In this document: positions 1-8,076 of the stretch, piece after piece | Numbering within the stretch: the stretch's first letter is position 1 | How the letters are laid out: every line of letters begins with the position of its first letter | Notes under the pieces: model-generated | The model's input: only the letters and a program-made list of their open reading frames with translations | Told to the model about the DNA's origin: nothing | Databases searched by the model: none | Position numbers and translations under genes: made by a program | Origin: Pseudoxanthomonas sp. GM95 | GTDB lineage: Bacteria; Pseudomonadota; Gammaproteobacteria; Xanthomonadales; Xanthomonadaceae | Assembly (NCBI RefSeq): GCF_900109775.1 | Contig: NZ_FOAX01000003.1 | Coordinates: 641,315-705,314, forward strand | Direction of reading: 5' to 3' | DNA length: 64,000 nt

Positions 1-348
1 CTTCTGCTGGTAGGCGCGCGATTTCTCGGCGACGGCGGCCGGGTCGACGACCGCGGCGATGTACTGGCCTTCGGTCTTCAGGTACGGCGCCAGGATCGCC
101 GAATACCAGCCGCTGCCCGGGGTGATCTCGATGACGGTGTCGTGCGGCTGCACGCCGAAGAAGGTCAGCGTCTGGCCCGGATGACGGTACTTGTCGCGGG
201 CCACGTCGGCCGGCTTGCGCCACGCGCCGTCGATGGCCGACTGCAGCGGCGCGGGCACGGTGATCGCGGTGGTGGATTGCTGGGCGAAGGCGGGCGCCAT
301 CGGCACCAGGGCAGCACACAGGGCAAGCGTGACAAGGCAACGGCGCAT
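1..348 (-). CDS. Class I SAM-dependent methyltransferase, N-terminal part (runs off window)
   Basis: Reading leftwards from an ATG at 346-348, the frame stays open to the window edge (116 codons). It begins with a signal peptide (MRRCLVTLALCAALVPMAPAFAQ), then PAPLQSAIDGAWRKPADVARDKYRHP and the methyltransferase motif I region VIEITPGSGWYSAILAPYL. This pattern is that of the exported class I methyltransferase-like proteins common in Xanthomonadaceae; the substrate is unknown. The C-terminal half lies outside the window, so later SAM-binding motifs cannot be checked. It is divergent from the aldo/keto reductase at 489 with about 140 bases between them. Confidence 0.75.
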   Translation of the reverse strand, partial: MRRCLVTLALCAALVPMAPAFAQQSTTAITVPAPLQSAIDGAWRKPADVARDKYRHPGQTLTFFGVQPHDTVIEITPGSGWYSAILAPYLKTEGQYIAAVVDPAAVAEKSRAYQQK

Positions 349-488
349 GACGAAATCCCGGCAGGAAAAGTGGCGCCGAGCCTAGCACGCAGCCTGTCTG
401 CAACTGCGCGTGCACGCAGGTTTAAACGCCTGGCGCCTAGGCTGGCGGGCGAAGATTTTCCTTACACGTTCGACCAGGAGACATCACC

Positions 489-1451
489 GTGACATCCATC
501 CCACAGCGCCCGTTGGGCAAGTCCGGCATCACCGTCGCGCCGCTGGCCTTCGGCGGCAACGTGTTTGGCTGGAGCGTCAAGGATGCGGCCGGCACCGCGC
601 GATTGCTGGACGCGTTCGTCGATGGCGGCTTCAACCTGATCGATACCGCCGACGTGTATCCGGCCTGGGTCCCGGGCAACCGTGGCGGCGAGTCGGAAGC
701 ACTCATCGGCCAGTGGCTCAAGTCCAGCGGCAAGCGCGAGCAGGTCGTGATCGCCACCAAGGTCGCCAAGTGGGCCGAGCGTCCGGGCCTGTCGCCGGAG
801 AACATCGAGGCGGCGGTGGATGATTCGCTGCGTCGCCTGGGCGTCGAGACCATCGACCTGTACCAGGCGCACGAGGACGACGACTCGGTGCCGCTGGAAG
901 CCACGCTCGGCGCGTTCGCGCGCCTGATCGAAAAGGGCAAGGTGCGCGCGATCGGTGCGTCCAACTACAGCGCCGAACGTTTGCAGCAGGCCTTGGCGGT
1001 CTCGGCCGACCAGGGCCTGCCGCGTTACGAAACCCTGCAGCCCGAATACAACCTCTACGACCGCGCCGGCTACGAGGCCGAGCTGGAGTCGCTGGTCGAG
1101 GGCGAAGGCCTGGCGGTGATCAGCTATTACTCGCTGGCCAGCGGCTTCCTCACCGGCAAGTACCGCGATGCGGCCGATGCGGCCAAGAGCGCGGCGCGCG
1201 GCACCAAGGTGGTCGCGCAATACCTCAACCCGCGCGGCAAGGCGATCCTGGACGCGCTCGATGGCGTGGCTTCCGAGCACAAGGCCACGCTGGCGCAGGT
1301 TGCGCTGGCCTGGCTGATGGCACGCGCGTCGATCACCGCGCCGATCGCCAGCGCCAGCAGCGTGGCGCAGCTGGAGGACATCCTGCAGGCCGCGCGCCTG
1401 CAGCTGACGCCGGCGCAGATCCAGGCGCTAGACCAGGCCAGCGAGCCGTAA
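489..1451 (+). CDS. Aldo/keto reductase
   Basis: A 320-aa NAD(P)H-dependent carbonyl reductase of the aldo/keto reductase superfamily. It starts at a GTG preceded by AGGAG (476-480). Visible hallmarks are the N-terminal LGKSGITVAPLAFGGNVFGW, the catalytic Asp and Tyr region NLIDTADVYPAW, the catalytic Lys in VIATKVAKW and the His in YQAHEDD, giving the usual Asp/Tyr/Lys/His tetrad on a TIM barrel. The C-terminal ITAPIASAS segment corresponds to the NADPH-binding region. The protein is probably cytoplasmic. The substrate cannot be inferred. It is one of four AKR genes in the window and is not closely similar to the pair at 16512 and 19288. Confidence 0.9.
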   Translation: MTSIPQRPLGKSGITVAPLAFGGNVFGWSVKDAAGTARLLDAFVDGGFNLIDTADVYPAWVPGNRGGESEALIGQWLKSSGKREQVVIATKVAKWAERPGLSPENIEAAVDDSLRRLGVETIDLYQAHEDDDSVPLEATLGAFARLIEKGKVRAIGASNYSAERLQQALAVSADQGLPRYETLQPEYNLYDRAGYEAELESLVEGEGLAVISYYSLASGFLTGKYRDAADAAKSAARGTKVVAQYLNPRGKAILDALDGVASEHKATLAQVALAWLMARASITAPIASASSVAQLEDILQAARLQLTPAQIQALDQASEP

Positions 1452-1564
1452 ACCGGCGGTGGGCGTGAAGACGGCAGACCGCGCCTGCACCGCGGCATTA
1501 CCTGGGCAGGTGCACCGTGCGCCCGCGCCGCCCCCTCGACCGGGCGGCTGCCGCGGAGGCCGCC

Positions 1565-1726
1565 ATGCACATCAACCTTCCCGCCGGGCCACGCCCAGGC
1601 CCCAGTCCCTGGCAGGACGAGGACGAACATCCGCCGCTGCCGCCTGGCGCGGCAGAACCGCCGTGCCCCGGGCAGGCCGGCGATCCGCCTTCGCACGATG
1701 CGGAGATGCCCAGGCAACTGGCCTGA
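1565..1726 (+). CDS. Small Pro/Asp/Glu-rich hypothetical protein (53 aa)
   Basis: A 53-codon frame starts at ATG 1565 with a clear ribosome-binding site GGAGG at 1555-1559, five bases upstream. It begins MHINLPAGPRPGPSPWQDED and is acidic and proline rich throughout, with no membrane segment or signal peptide, so it is probably disordered. It lies alone between the aldo/keto reductase and the promoter of the GH3 gene. I do not recognise a family. The strong Shine-Dalgarno sequence and the low-complexity but consistent composition argue for a real gene, but a chance frame in GC-rich DNA cannot be excluded. Confidence 0.45.
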   Translation: MHINLPAGPRPGPSPWQDEDEHPPLPPGAAEPPCPGQAGDPPSHDAEMPRQLA

Positions 1727-1814
1727 GGTGGGTGACAGCGCTGTCGTGCTCAGCCGGGCTCGACAGACGCGCCGGCCCAGTGCAGCCTGCGTGGCTTCGT
1801 TCGACGCCGAGGGC

Positions 1815-1861
1815 TTGGCATCTGCCGGGCATGGCTTAGAATGCATGTAAACGTTTTCATG
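1815..1861 (+). promoter_or_regulatory. Sigma70 promoter with LacI-family operator for the GH3 gene
   Basis: A -35-like TTGGCA (1815-1820) and a -10-like TAGAAT (1837-1842) are 16 bases apart. Directly downstream, over the expected transcription start, lies CATGTAAACGTTTTCATG (1844-1861), an 18-bp inverted repeat with a central ACGT and one mismatched pair. The core TGTAAACG/CGTTTTCA is typical of LacI/GalR-family operators that control sugar genes. The operator ends 10 bases before the ATG at 1872, so binding would block initiation. The repressor gene is not in the window. Confidence 0.75.
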
Positions 1862-1871
1862 GCAGGGCCGG

Positions 1872-4058
1872 ATGTCGAACTCGGAACGGATTGACACCCT
1901 CATCGCGCAGATGACGGTGGAAGAGAAAGTGGGCCAGCTGGGCATCTTTGCCGATGCGCTGCGCCCATTCGCACCTGACGTGAATCCCGAGGCCAACGCC
2001 CAGGGCGTGGCCGAGGTGCGCGCGGGCATCCGCGCCGGGCGGATCGGCGCACTGTTCAACGGCGTGGGCGCGGTCGAAGGCCGCGAGGCCCAGCGCCTGG
2101 CGGTGGAGGAATCAAGGCTCGGGATCCCGCTGCTGCTGGGCTCGGACGTGATCCACGGCATGCGCACGGTGTTCCCGATTCCGCTGGGAGAAGCGGCCAG
2201 CTTCGAGCCCGATCTGGCCCGCCGCACCGCCCGCGCCACCGCGGTCGAAGCCACCGCCGCCGGCATCCACTGGACCTTCGCCCCGGCCGTGGACATCGCG
2301 CGCGACCAGCGTTGGGGCCGTGGTGCCGAAGGCGCCGGCGAAGACGTCGTGCTGGGTTGTGCCTTTGCCGCCGCGCGTGTGCAGGGCTTCCAGGGCGATG
2401 CCGGCCTCACCGCCGACGATTGCCTGCTGGCCACGCCCAAGCACTTCGCCGCCTACGGCGCGGTCGGCGGCGGCCTGGAATACAACACCGTCGATATCTC
2501 CGAGCAGACCCTGCGCGACGTGCACCTGCCGCCGTTCAAGGCGGCCTTCGATGCCGGCGCCATCACCACGATGAGCGCCTTCAACGACATCAACGGTGTG
2601 CCGGCCAGCGCCAACCGCTGGCTGATGACCGACCTGCTGCGCGGCGCCTGGCAGTTTCCCGGCCTGGTCGTGTCCGACTACACCGCCGACATGGAACTGG
2701 TCGCCCACGGCTACGCGGCCGACGATCGCGATGCCACGCGCCGCGCGTTCACCGCGGGCCTGGACATCAGCATGCAGAGCGGCTTCTACGAGCAGCACCT
2801 CGCCTCGCTGGTGGAAAGCGGCGAAGTGACCATGGCGCAGCTGGATGAAGGCGTGCGCCGCGTGCTGTGGGTCAAGGAGCAGATTGGCCTGTTCGACAAT
2901 CCGTACCGCTCGCTCGACCCGGTGCGCGAAGCCGACCAGAGCCACATCGCCGCCCACGAGGCGCTGTCGCGCGATGCGGCGCGTCGCTCGATCGTGCTGC
3001 TGAAGAACGATGGCGACGTGCTGCCGCTGAAGAAGACCGGGCAGAAGATCGCGCTGGTCGGGCCGTTCGTGCGCGACACCGAGAACATCGAAGGCTGCTG
3101 GACGCTGTTCGGCGACAAAGCGCGCTACGTCACTCTGGAAGCCGGCGTGCGGGCCGCCCTGGGCGATGCCGCGCAGCTGATCGTCGAGGACGGTTGCGGA
3201 CTGGAAGCGCCGATCGACGGCGGCATCGCTGCCGCCGTGGCCGCGGCGCAGGCCAGCGACGTGGTGGTGCTGGCCATCGGCGAGCCGCAACGCTACAGCG
3301 GCGAAGCACAGTCGCGCACGCAGATCGTCGTGCCGCCGGCGCACCAGGCCCTGGCCGAGGCGCTGGCCGCCACCGGCAAGCCGCTGGTGGTGCTGCTGCG
3401 CAACGGTCGTGCGCTCGCGTTGCATGGCGCGGTACGCGATGCGGCCGCGATCGCGGTGACCTGGTTCCTGGGCAGCCAGACCGGTCACGGCGTGGCCGAC
3501 GTGTTGTTCGGCGACTACAACCCGGCCGGCTGCCTGCCGGTGAGCTTCCCGCAGGATTCGGGCCAGCAGCCGCTGTTCTACAACCGTCCGCGTACCGGCC
3601 GCCCCGAGCTGCCGGACATGAGCGAATACAAGTCGCGCTGGCGCGAGATCACCGCCGATGCGCTGTATCCGTTCGGCCACGGCCTGTCGTACACCAGCTT
3701 CGATTACGGCACCCCGACCCTGTCGGCCACGCGGGTCGGCTGGGACGACACGCTCACGCTCACCACCACCGTGACCAACACCGGCGATGTGGCCGGCGAA
3801 ACCGTCGTGCAGCTCTACGTGCACGATCGCGTCGCCAGCCGCGTGCGCCCGGTGCGCGAGCTGAAAGGCTTCAACAAGCTCACGCTGCTGGCCGGCGAAT
3901 CGGCCCAGGTCAGCTTCCAGCTGGGCCGCAGCCTGCTGGGCTTCACCGGCACCGACCTGGTGTTCGGCGCAGAGCCGGGCGTGTTCGACGTGTGGATCAC
4001 CGATTCGTCGGTGAACGGCACGCCGGTGCAGTTCGAACTGCTCGCGCCCAAGGGCTGA
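1872..4058 (+). CDS. Glycoside hydrolase family 3 beta-glucosidase (BglX-like)
   Basis: A 728-aa family 3 glycoside hydrolase that would release glucose from beta-glucosides. The N-terminal TIM-barrel domain (about 1-340) starts IDTLIAQMTVEEKVGQLGIF and contains the catalytic nucleophile motif LVVSDY, with the nucleophile at Asp269, plus KHFAAYGA. The (alpha/beta)6 sandwich domain (about 370-570) carries SIVLLKNDGDVLPL. A C-terminal fibronectin-III-like domain starts near YPFGHGLSYTSF. No signal peptide is visible, unlike periplasmic BglX, so this copy may act in the cytoplasm on imported oligosaccharides. Expression should respond to a sugar through the LacI-type operator directly upstream. 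A rho-independent hairpin follows. Confidence 0.93.
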   Translation: MSNSERIDTLIAQMTVEEKVGQLGIFADALRPFAPDVNPEANAQGVAEVRAGIRAGRIGALFNGVGAVEGREAQRLAVEESRLGIPLLLGSDVIHGMRTVFPIPLGEAASFEPDLARRTARATAVEATAAGIHWTFAPAVDIARDQRWGRGAEGAGEDVVLGCAFAAARVQGFQGDAGLTADDCLLATPKHFAAYGAVGGGLEYNTVDISEQTLRDVHLPPFKAAFDAGAITTMSAFNDINGVPASANRWLMTDLLRGAWQFPGLVVSDYTADMELVAHGYAADDRDATRRAFTAGLDISMQSGFYEQHLASLVESGEVTMAQLDEGVRRVLWVKEQIGLFDNPYRSLDPVREADQSHIAAHEALSRDAARRSIVLLKNDGDVLPLKKTGQKIALVGPFVRDTENIEGCWTLFGDKARYVTLEAGVRAALGDAAQLIVEDGCGLEAPIDGGIAAAVAAAQASDVVVLAIGEPQRYSGEAQSRTQIVVPPAHQALAEALAATGKPLVVLLRNGRALALHGAVRDAAAIAVTWFLGSQTGHGVADVLFGDYNPAGCLPVSFPQDSGQQPLFYNRPRTGRPELPDMSEYKSRWREITADALYPFGHGLSYTSFDYGTPTLSATRVGWDDTLTLTTTVTNTGDVAGETVVQLYVHDRVASRVRPVRELKGFNKLTLLAGESAQVSFQLGRSLLGFTGTDLVFGAEPGVFDVWITDSSVNGTPVQFELLAPKG

Positions 4059-4082
4059 CCGGAAGCGCGAAGCAACGATCAG

Positions 4083-4113
4083 GACGGTCGCCGCAAGGCG
4101 GCCGTCTTTCTTT
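4083..4113 (+). terminator. Rho-independent terminator after the GH3 gene
   Basis: GACGGTCGCC (4083-4092), loop GCAA, GGCGGCCGTC (4097-4106) and a T-rich tail TTTCTTT. One pair is a G-U wobble in RNA. It lies between the ends of the convergent GH3 and LysR genes. Confidence 0.8.
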
Positions 4114-4118
4114 GTGGC

Positions 4119-5021
4119 TCACGCAGTGAAGGGTGTGGGGCCAAGCTGTTCGACCAGGTAGTCCAGGAACGAGGTGATGCGCGTGGAGACGGCGGTGTTG
4201 CGGTAGTACACCGCGTTGATCGGCTCGCGGATGTCGACCGTGTCCTTGACCAGTAGCTCGACCAGGCGGCCGTCGGCGCGGTCGGCCGCGCACATGAAGT
4301 CCGACAGCCGCGCGATGCCGGTGCCGGCCAGGGCGAGCTGGCGCAGCGTTTCACCGCTGGAGGCGGCAATGGTCGGGGTGATGTGCAGCAGGCTGCCGTC
4401 GGCGTGGCGCAGCGGCCAGTCGTTGAGCACCTCGGGTTGGGTGAAGCCCAGCAGCACGTGCTGCTGCAGCTGGGCCACCGTCTTGGGTTTGCCGCGCCGG
4501 GCCAGATAGTCCGGGCTGGCAAGCAGGCGCATGCGGCTGCTGCCCAGGGGCCGCGCATGCAGGGTGGAATCGCGCAACGGGCCGATCCGGATCGCGACAT
4601 CGGTGCGGCGTTCGATCAGGTCGACGATGCCGTCGTTGCTGCTCAGTTGCAGCGCCACCTCCGGATGGCGCGCGTGGTAGCCGGCGACCTGCGGCACGAT
4701 CACATGCAGCATGAAGGGCGAGGCCGCATCCACGCGCAGGCGGCCGACCGGGCGCTCGCGCCGGTGCGCCATCTCGCTTTCGGCTTCCTCCATCGCCGCG
4801 ATGATGCTGCGCGCCCGCAGCAGGAAGGCGCTGCCTTCTTCGGTCAGCTGCAGGCGCCGGGTGGTGCGGTGGAGCAGGGTGGTGCGCAGCTTGTCCTCCA
4901 GCCTGCCGAGCGTGCGGCTGGTGGCCGAGACCGTCAGCCCGAGCGCCTCGGCCGCGGCGGTGAGCGAGCCGGTATCGACGACGGCGATGAAGGCCTGCAG
5001 TTCGTCCAGGGTGGTCTGCAT
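4119..5021 (-). CDS. LysR family transcriptional regulator
   Basis: A 300-aa LysR-type regulator. The start chosen is the ATG at 5019-5021 (MQTTLDELQAFIAVVDTGSL); a longer frame exists upstream but runs into the divergent promoter. The N-terminal winged helix-turn-helix (AAAEALGLTVSATSRTLGRL, then LLHRTTRRLQLTEEG) is followed by a linker helix and a periplasmic-binding-protein-like effector domain from about residue 90. The gene is divergent from the MFS transporter at 5145, and a palindrome of the classic T-N11-A type lies between them, so it most likely regulates itself and that exporter. Confidence 0.9.
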   Translation of the reverse strand: MQTTLDELQAFIAVVDTGSLTAAAEALGLTVSATSRTLGRLEDKLRTTLLHRTTRRLQLTEEGSAFLLRARSIIAAMEEAESEMAHRRERPVGRLRVDAASPFMLHVIVPQVAGYHARHPEVALQLSSNDGIVDLIERRTDVAIRIGPLRDSTLHARPLGSSRMRLLASPDYLARRGKPKTVAQLQQHVLLGFTQPEVLNDWPLRHADGSLLHITPTIAASSGETLRQLALAGTGIARLSDFMCAADRADGRLVELLVKDTVDIREPINAVYYRNTAVSTRITSFLDYLVEQLGPTPFTA

Positions 5022-5047
5022 GTGGGCGCCGTCCTGAGGTTTTATTG

Positions 5048-5062
5048 TTGATACTAGATCAA
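5048..5062. promoter_or_regulatory. LysR-type operator (T-N11-A palindrome)
   Basis: TTGATACTAGATCAA is a 15-bp inverted repeat (TTGAT-N5-ATCAA) that contains T-N11-A, the canonical LysR box. It sits midway between the divergent LysR gene (start 5021) and the MFS gene (start 5145). Confidence 0.65.
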
Positions 5063-5144
5063 AAGTGATTGATAGAAACGGCAGTTTTTCGCAAGGATCG
5101 CCCGGCGCAGACTGCGCGCCTTCTTCCTTCACCGGACTGGCCTC

Positions 5145-6359
5145 ATGTCACGCGGCATCCCCTTGGCCTTGCTGGCCCTCACCCTCGGCGCGTTCGCCAT
5201 CGGCACCACCGAGTTCGTCACCGTCGGGCTGATCCCGACCATCGCCGCCGACCTGCGGGTCAGCCTGCCCTCGGCCGGCCTGCTGGTGTCGCTGTACGCG
5301 CTGGGCGTGGCGATCGGCGCGCCGGTGCTGACCGCGCTCACCGGCAAGGTGCCGCGCAAGACCCTGCTGGTTGCGCTGATGGCGCTGTTCACCGCGGGCA
5401 ACCTGGTGGCGTGGCTGGCACCGGGCTATGGCTCGTTGATCGTGGCGCGGGTGCTGACCGGGCTGGCGCACGGAGTGTTCTTCTCGATCGGCTCGATCAT
5501 CGCCACCTCGGTGGTGCCCAAGGACAAGGCCGCCAGCGCGATCGCGATCATGTTCACCGGCCTGACCGTGGCGCTGGTGACTGGCGTGCCGCTGGGCACC
5601 TTCATCGGCCAGCACCTGGGCTGGCGCGCGACTTTCCTGGCGGTGGCCGGCCTGGGCGTGGTCGCGTTGTTGGGCGCGGCGCTCTTCGTGCCGAAGGACA
5701 TCGCCCGCAGCGCGCCGGCGACCTTTGCCCAGCAGCTCGGCGTGCTGGCCCAGCCGCGGCTGCTGCTGGTCTATGCGATCACTGCGCTGGGTTACGGCGG
5801 CAGCTTCCTGGCCTTCACCTACCTGGCGCCGATCCTGCAGCAGCTGAGCGGGCTCTCCGCCAACGCGGTCAGCGGCGTGCTGCTGGTCTACGGCGTGTCG
5901 GTGGCGATCGGCAACCTGTGGGGCGGCCGCCTGGCCGACCGCCGCGGTCCGATTCCGGCATTGAAGCGGATCTTCCTCGGCCTGGCGGCGGTGCTGCTGG
6001 TGCTGACCTTCACCCTGGGCAACCCGTGGCTGGTGGTGCTGACGGTGCTGGCCTGGGGCGCGGTGGCCTTCGGCAACGTGCCCGGCCTGCAGGTCTACGT
6101 GGTCAAGCAGGCCCAGCGCTTCGCCCCGCAGGCGGTGGACGTGGCCTCGGGCCTGAACATCGCCGCCTTCAACGTCGGCATCGCCCTGGGCGCCTCGCTC
6201 GGCGGCCTGGTGGTCGAACACCTCGGCCTGCGCCACACCCCGTGGATCGGCGCGCTGGTGGTGCTGGGCGCGTTCGGCCTGACCGCCCTGGCCGGGCGCC
6301 TGGATCGTCGCGAAGGCATCGGCGCCAAGGCGGAAGGTATCGCCGTCGCTGCACACTGA
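5145..6359 (+). CDS. MFS transporter (DHA1 drug/sugar efflux type)
   Basis: A 404-aa major facilitator with about twelve membrane segments. It starts LALLALTLGAFAIGTTEFV, and shows the DHA1-type features GLIPTIAADLRVS, a loop with TGKVPRKTLL, and motif C region GVPLGTFIGQHLGWRATF. These proteins are H+-driven exporters related to AraJ/YdhP. The substrate is not predictable. The gene is divergent from a LysR regulator with a T-N11-A box between them, the usual arrangement for an inducible exporter. A hexamer tandem repeat and a dispersed structured repeat follow it. Confidence 0.9.
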   Translation: MSRGIPLALLALTLGAFAIGTTEFVTVGLIPTIAADLRVSLPSAGLLVSLYALGVAIGAPVLTALTGKVPRKTLLVALMALFTAGNLVAWLAPGYGSLIVARVLTGLAHGVFFSIGSIIATSVVPKDKAASAIAIMFTGLTVALVTGVPLGTFIGQHLGWRATFLAVAGLGVVALLGAALFVPKDIARSAPATFAQQLGVLAQPRLLLVYAITALGYGGSFLAFTYLAPILQQLSGLSANAVSGVLLVYGVSVAIGNLWGGRLADRRGPIPALKRIFLGLAAVLLVLTFTLGNPWLVVLTVLAWGAVAFGNVPGLQVYVVKQAQRFAPQAVDVASGLNIAAFNVGIALGASLGGLVVEHLGLRHTPWIGALVVLGAFGLTALAGRLDRREGIGAKAEGIAVAAH

Positions 6360-6387
6360 TCACACCAACACCCGCAAGCTCGCCGTG

Positions 6388-6429
6388 TTGCGGTTGCGGT
6401 TGCGGTTGCGGTTGCGGTTGCGGTTGCGG
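6388..6429 (+). repeat. Hexanucleotide tandem repeat (TTGCGG)x7
   Basis: Seven uninterrupted copies of TTGCGG run from 6388 to 6429, followed by degenerate units (TTGCTG, CTGCTA, TTGCGG). The array is intergenic, about 30 bases after the MFS stop codon. A perfect hexamer array of this length is prone to slippage, but as it is not in a gene no phase variation is implied. Confidence 0.95.
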
Positions 6430-6470
6430 TTGCTGCTGCTATTGCGGTGCTCCTGATCTACCCGAGCCGT

Positions 6471-6672
6471 AAAGCGAGCCGAGCACCGCAGACTGAAATG
6501 GCCGAAGAGGCGCGGGTGTCTGAGCGCAGCGAGTTCCCGCGCCGTGCCATTTCAGACGAGGAGCGCAGGGCACCGATGCGGCTTCTCCGCATCGGATCGC
6601 GTCCCGGCGAAGACGGTTTTGCCTACTTTTGCCAAGACAAAAGTAGGACGCGCCAAAGGCGCGGAAGCCTTT
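6471..6672 (+). repeat. Dispersed structured intergenic repeat, copy A
   Basis: About 200 bases that match, in opposite orientation, 22508-22728. Shared blocks include AAAGCGAGCCGAGCACC, GGCCGAAGAGGCGCG, AGCGCAGCGAGTTCCCGCGC and GGCGCGGAAGC. It folds into nested hairpins: CTGAAATGGC pairs with GCCATTTCAG, enclosing GGCGCGGG/CCCGCGCC, and CCTACTTTTG (6622-6631) pairs with CAAAAGTAGG (6638-6647) around the loop CCAAGA. Translation in one frame gives a false-protein motif (SERSEFPRR). It fills the 374-base gap before the epimerase gene together with the hexamer array. Confidence 0.85.
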
Positions 6673-6733
6673 GCATTTGATCCATTTCTGCGAACGCCAA
6701 GCGCACGAGCAGAAAACAAAAAAGAGGAACGTC

Positions 6734-7636
6734 ATGAAACTCTTCATCACCGGCGCCAACGGATACATCGGCGGCTCCGTCGCCCATCGCCTGCTGGCTG
6801 ACGGCCACCAGATCCGTGGCCTGGTGCGTCGTTCGGACGTGGCCGAACAGCTCGCCGCCCGCGGCATCACGCCGGTGCTCGGCACGTTAGACGACAGCGA
6901 CGTGCTTGCCCGCGAGGCGCGCAAGGCCGATGCCGTCATCAACGCTGCCAGCAGCGACCATCGTGCCGGGATCAGCGCCCTGCTGGCCGCGCTGCAGGAT
7001 TCGGGCAAGGCCCTGATCCACACCAGCGGCTCCAGCGTGATCGGCGACGACGTGCGCGGCGATGCGCTGTCGCCGCACATCTTCGACGAGGACACGCCCT
7101 TCATCGTCGAGGACAAGAAGCAGGCGCGTCATGCGCTGGACAACGCGATCCTGGCGGCCAGCGCGCACGGCGTGCGCAGCATCGTGCTGTGCAACACCAT
7201 GATTTACGGTGCCGGGCGCGGCCTGCATCGCGACAGCGTGCAGATCCCGCCGCTGGTGAAGCAGGCGCAGAAGACTGGTGTCGTGCACGTGGTCGGGCAG
7301 GGCATCAACCGCTGGTCCAACGTCCATATCGATGACGTGGCGGATCTGTATGCGCTTGCCTTGAAGGACGCCCCAGCGGGCGCGTTCTACTTCGTCGAAA
7401 ACGGCGAGGCTTCCTACGCGGAGATCGGCCAGGCCATCGCCACGCGACTGGGGCTTGGTCCGGTGCGGTCATGGACCGTGGAAGAAGCCTCGGCCGTGTG
7501 GGGCGAAGGCCATGCGCGCTATTCGTTCGGCTCCAACAGCCGGGTGCGCGCCAAGCGCGCACGGGCCGAGCTGGGCTGGAACCCGCAGCACGCATCGGTC
7601 ACGCGCTGGATCGAAACCGAGATGCCGCTGGACTGA
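6734..7636 (+). CDS. NAD(P)-dependent epimerase/dehydratase family protein
   Basis: A 300-aa extended-type short-chain dehydrogenase. The start at 6734 has AGAGGA upstream. The dinucleotide-binding motif is at the very N-terminus (MKLFITGANGYIGGSV), followed by a short Rossmann fold with DAVINAAS and a mid-region IHTSGSSVIGDD. The later VHIDDVADLYALAL matches the substrate-side motif of NAD-dependent epimerases, but the YxxxK catalytic motif is not obvious, so this may be an atypical or reductase-like member. It is convergent with the MerR gene, the stop codons being about 10 bases apart. Confidence 0.85.
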   Translation: MKLFITGANGYIGGSVAHRLLADGHQIRGLVRRSDVAEQLAARGITPVLGTLDDSDVLAREARKADAVINAASSDHRAGISALLAALQDSGKALIHTSGSSVIGDDVRGDALSPHIFDEDTPFIVEDKKQARHALDNAILAASAHGVRSIVLCNTMIYGAGRGLHRDSVQIPPLVKQAQKTGVVHVVGQGINRWSNVHIDDVADLYALALKDAPAGAFYFVENGEASYAEIGQAIATRLGLGPVRSWTVEEASAVWGEGHARYSFGSNSRVRAKRARAELGWNPQHASVTRWIETEMPLD

Positions 7637-7646
7637 GCGCGCACAC

Positions 7647-8036
7647 CTACGCGCGCTGCAGGGTCTGCAGGAGCGTGCAGTCGCGGCGCGTGTTGCGGCT
7701 GCAGCGCGCCAGCGTCTGCTCCAGTGCATCGGCGACGCGCTGCAGGTCGGCGATGCGTTGACGGACATCCTCAAGATGGCGGCGCGCCAGCACGTCCACC
7801 TCGGCGCAGGGCTGGCTGTCGTCGCGGGCGAGCGTCAACAAGCCGCGGATCTCGTCCAGCGAAAACCCGAGGTCGCGCGCACGATGGATGAAGCCCAGTC
7901 GGGCCACATCCTCATCGCCGTAATCGCGATAGCCGCTGGTGTGCCGCGCGGGTGTCGGCACCAGGCCGATGCGCTCGTAATAGCGGATGGTCTCCAGGTG
8001 GCAGCCGCTGGCGACGGCCGCTTCGGCGATGCGCAT
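7647..8036 (-). CDS. MerR family heavy-metal regulator (CadR/PbrR type)
   Basis: A 129-aa MerR regulator. The N-terminal helix-turn-helix reads MRIAEAAVASGCHLETIRYYE and is followed by GLVPTPARHTSGYRDYG and the dimerisation helix. Cysteines at 77, 112 and 120 match the three-cysteine pattern used by CadR/PbrR proteins for Cd(II)/Pb(II). It should distort its promoter when metal binds and so activate the divergent cation transporter at 8077. Its start codon lies next to the -35 of that promoter, so it probably also controls itself. The exact metal cannot be decided from sequence. Confidence 0.9.
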   Translation of the reverse strand: MRIAEAAVASGCHLETIRYYERIGLVPTPARHTSGYRDYGDEDVARLGFIHRARDLGFSLDEIRGLLTLARDDSQPCAEVDVLARRHLEDVRQRIADLQRVADALEQTLARCSRNTRRDCTLLQTLQRA

Positions 8037-8038
8037 GC

Positions 8039-8069
8039 TTGACTCCGTAGTCGCTACGGACCCTAGCCT
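8039..8069 (+). promoter_or_regulatory. MerR-type promoter with 19-bp spacer and 7-bp dyad
   Basis: TTGACT (8039-8044) and TAGCCT (8064-8069) are separated by 19 bases, the overlong spacer that needs a MerR protein. The spacer holds a perfect dyad TCCGTAG-TCG-CTACGGA (8044-8060). The expected start of transcription, 7-8 bases after the -10, coincides with the ATG at 8077. Confidence 0.88.
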
Positions 8070-8076
8070 AGCGCGC

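Noticed and set aside
2112..3824. A 570-codon minus-strand frame inside the GH3 gene
   Set aside because: Antisense shadow of a clear glycoside hydrolase.
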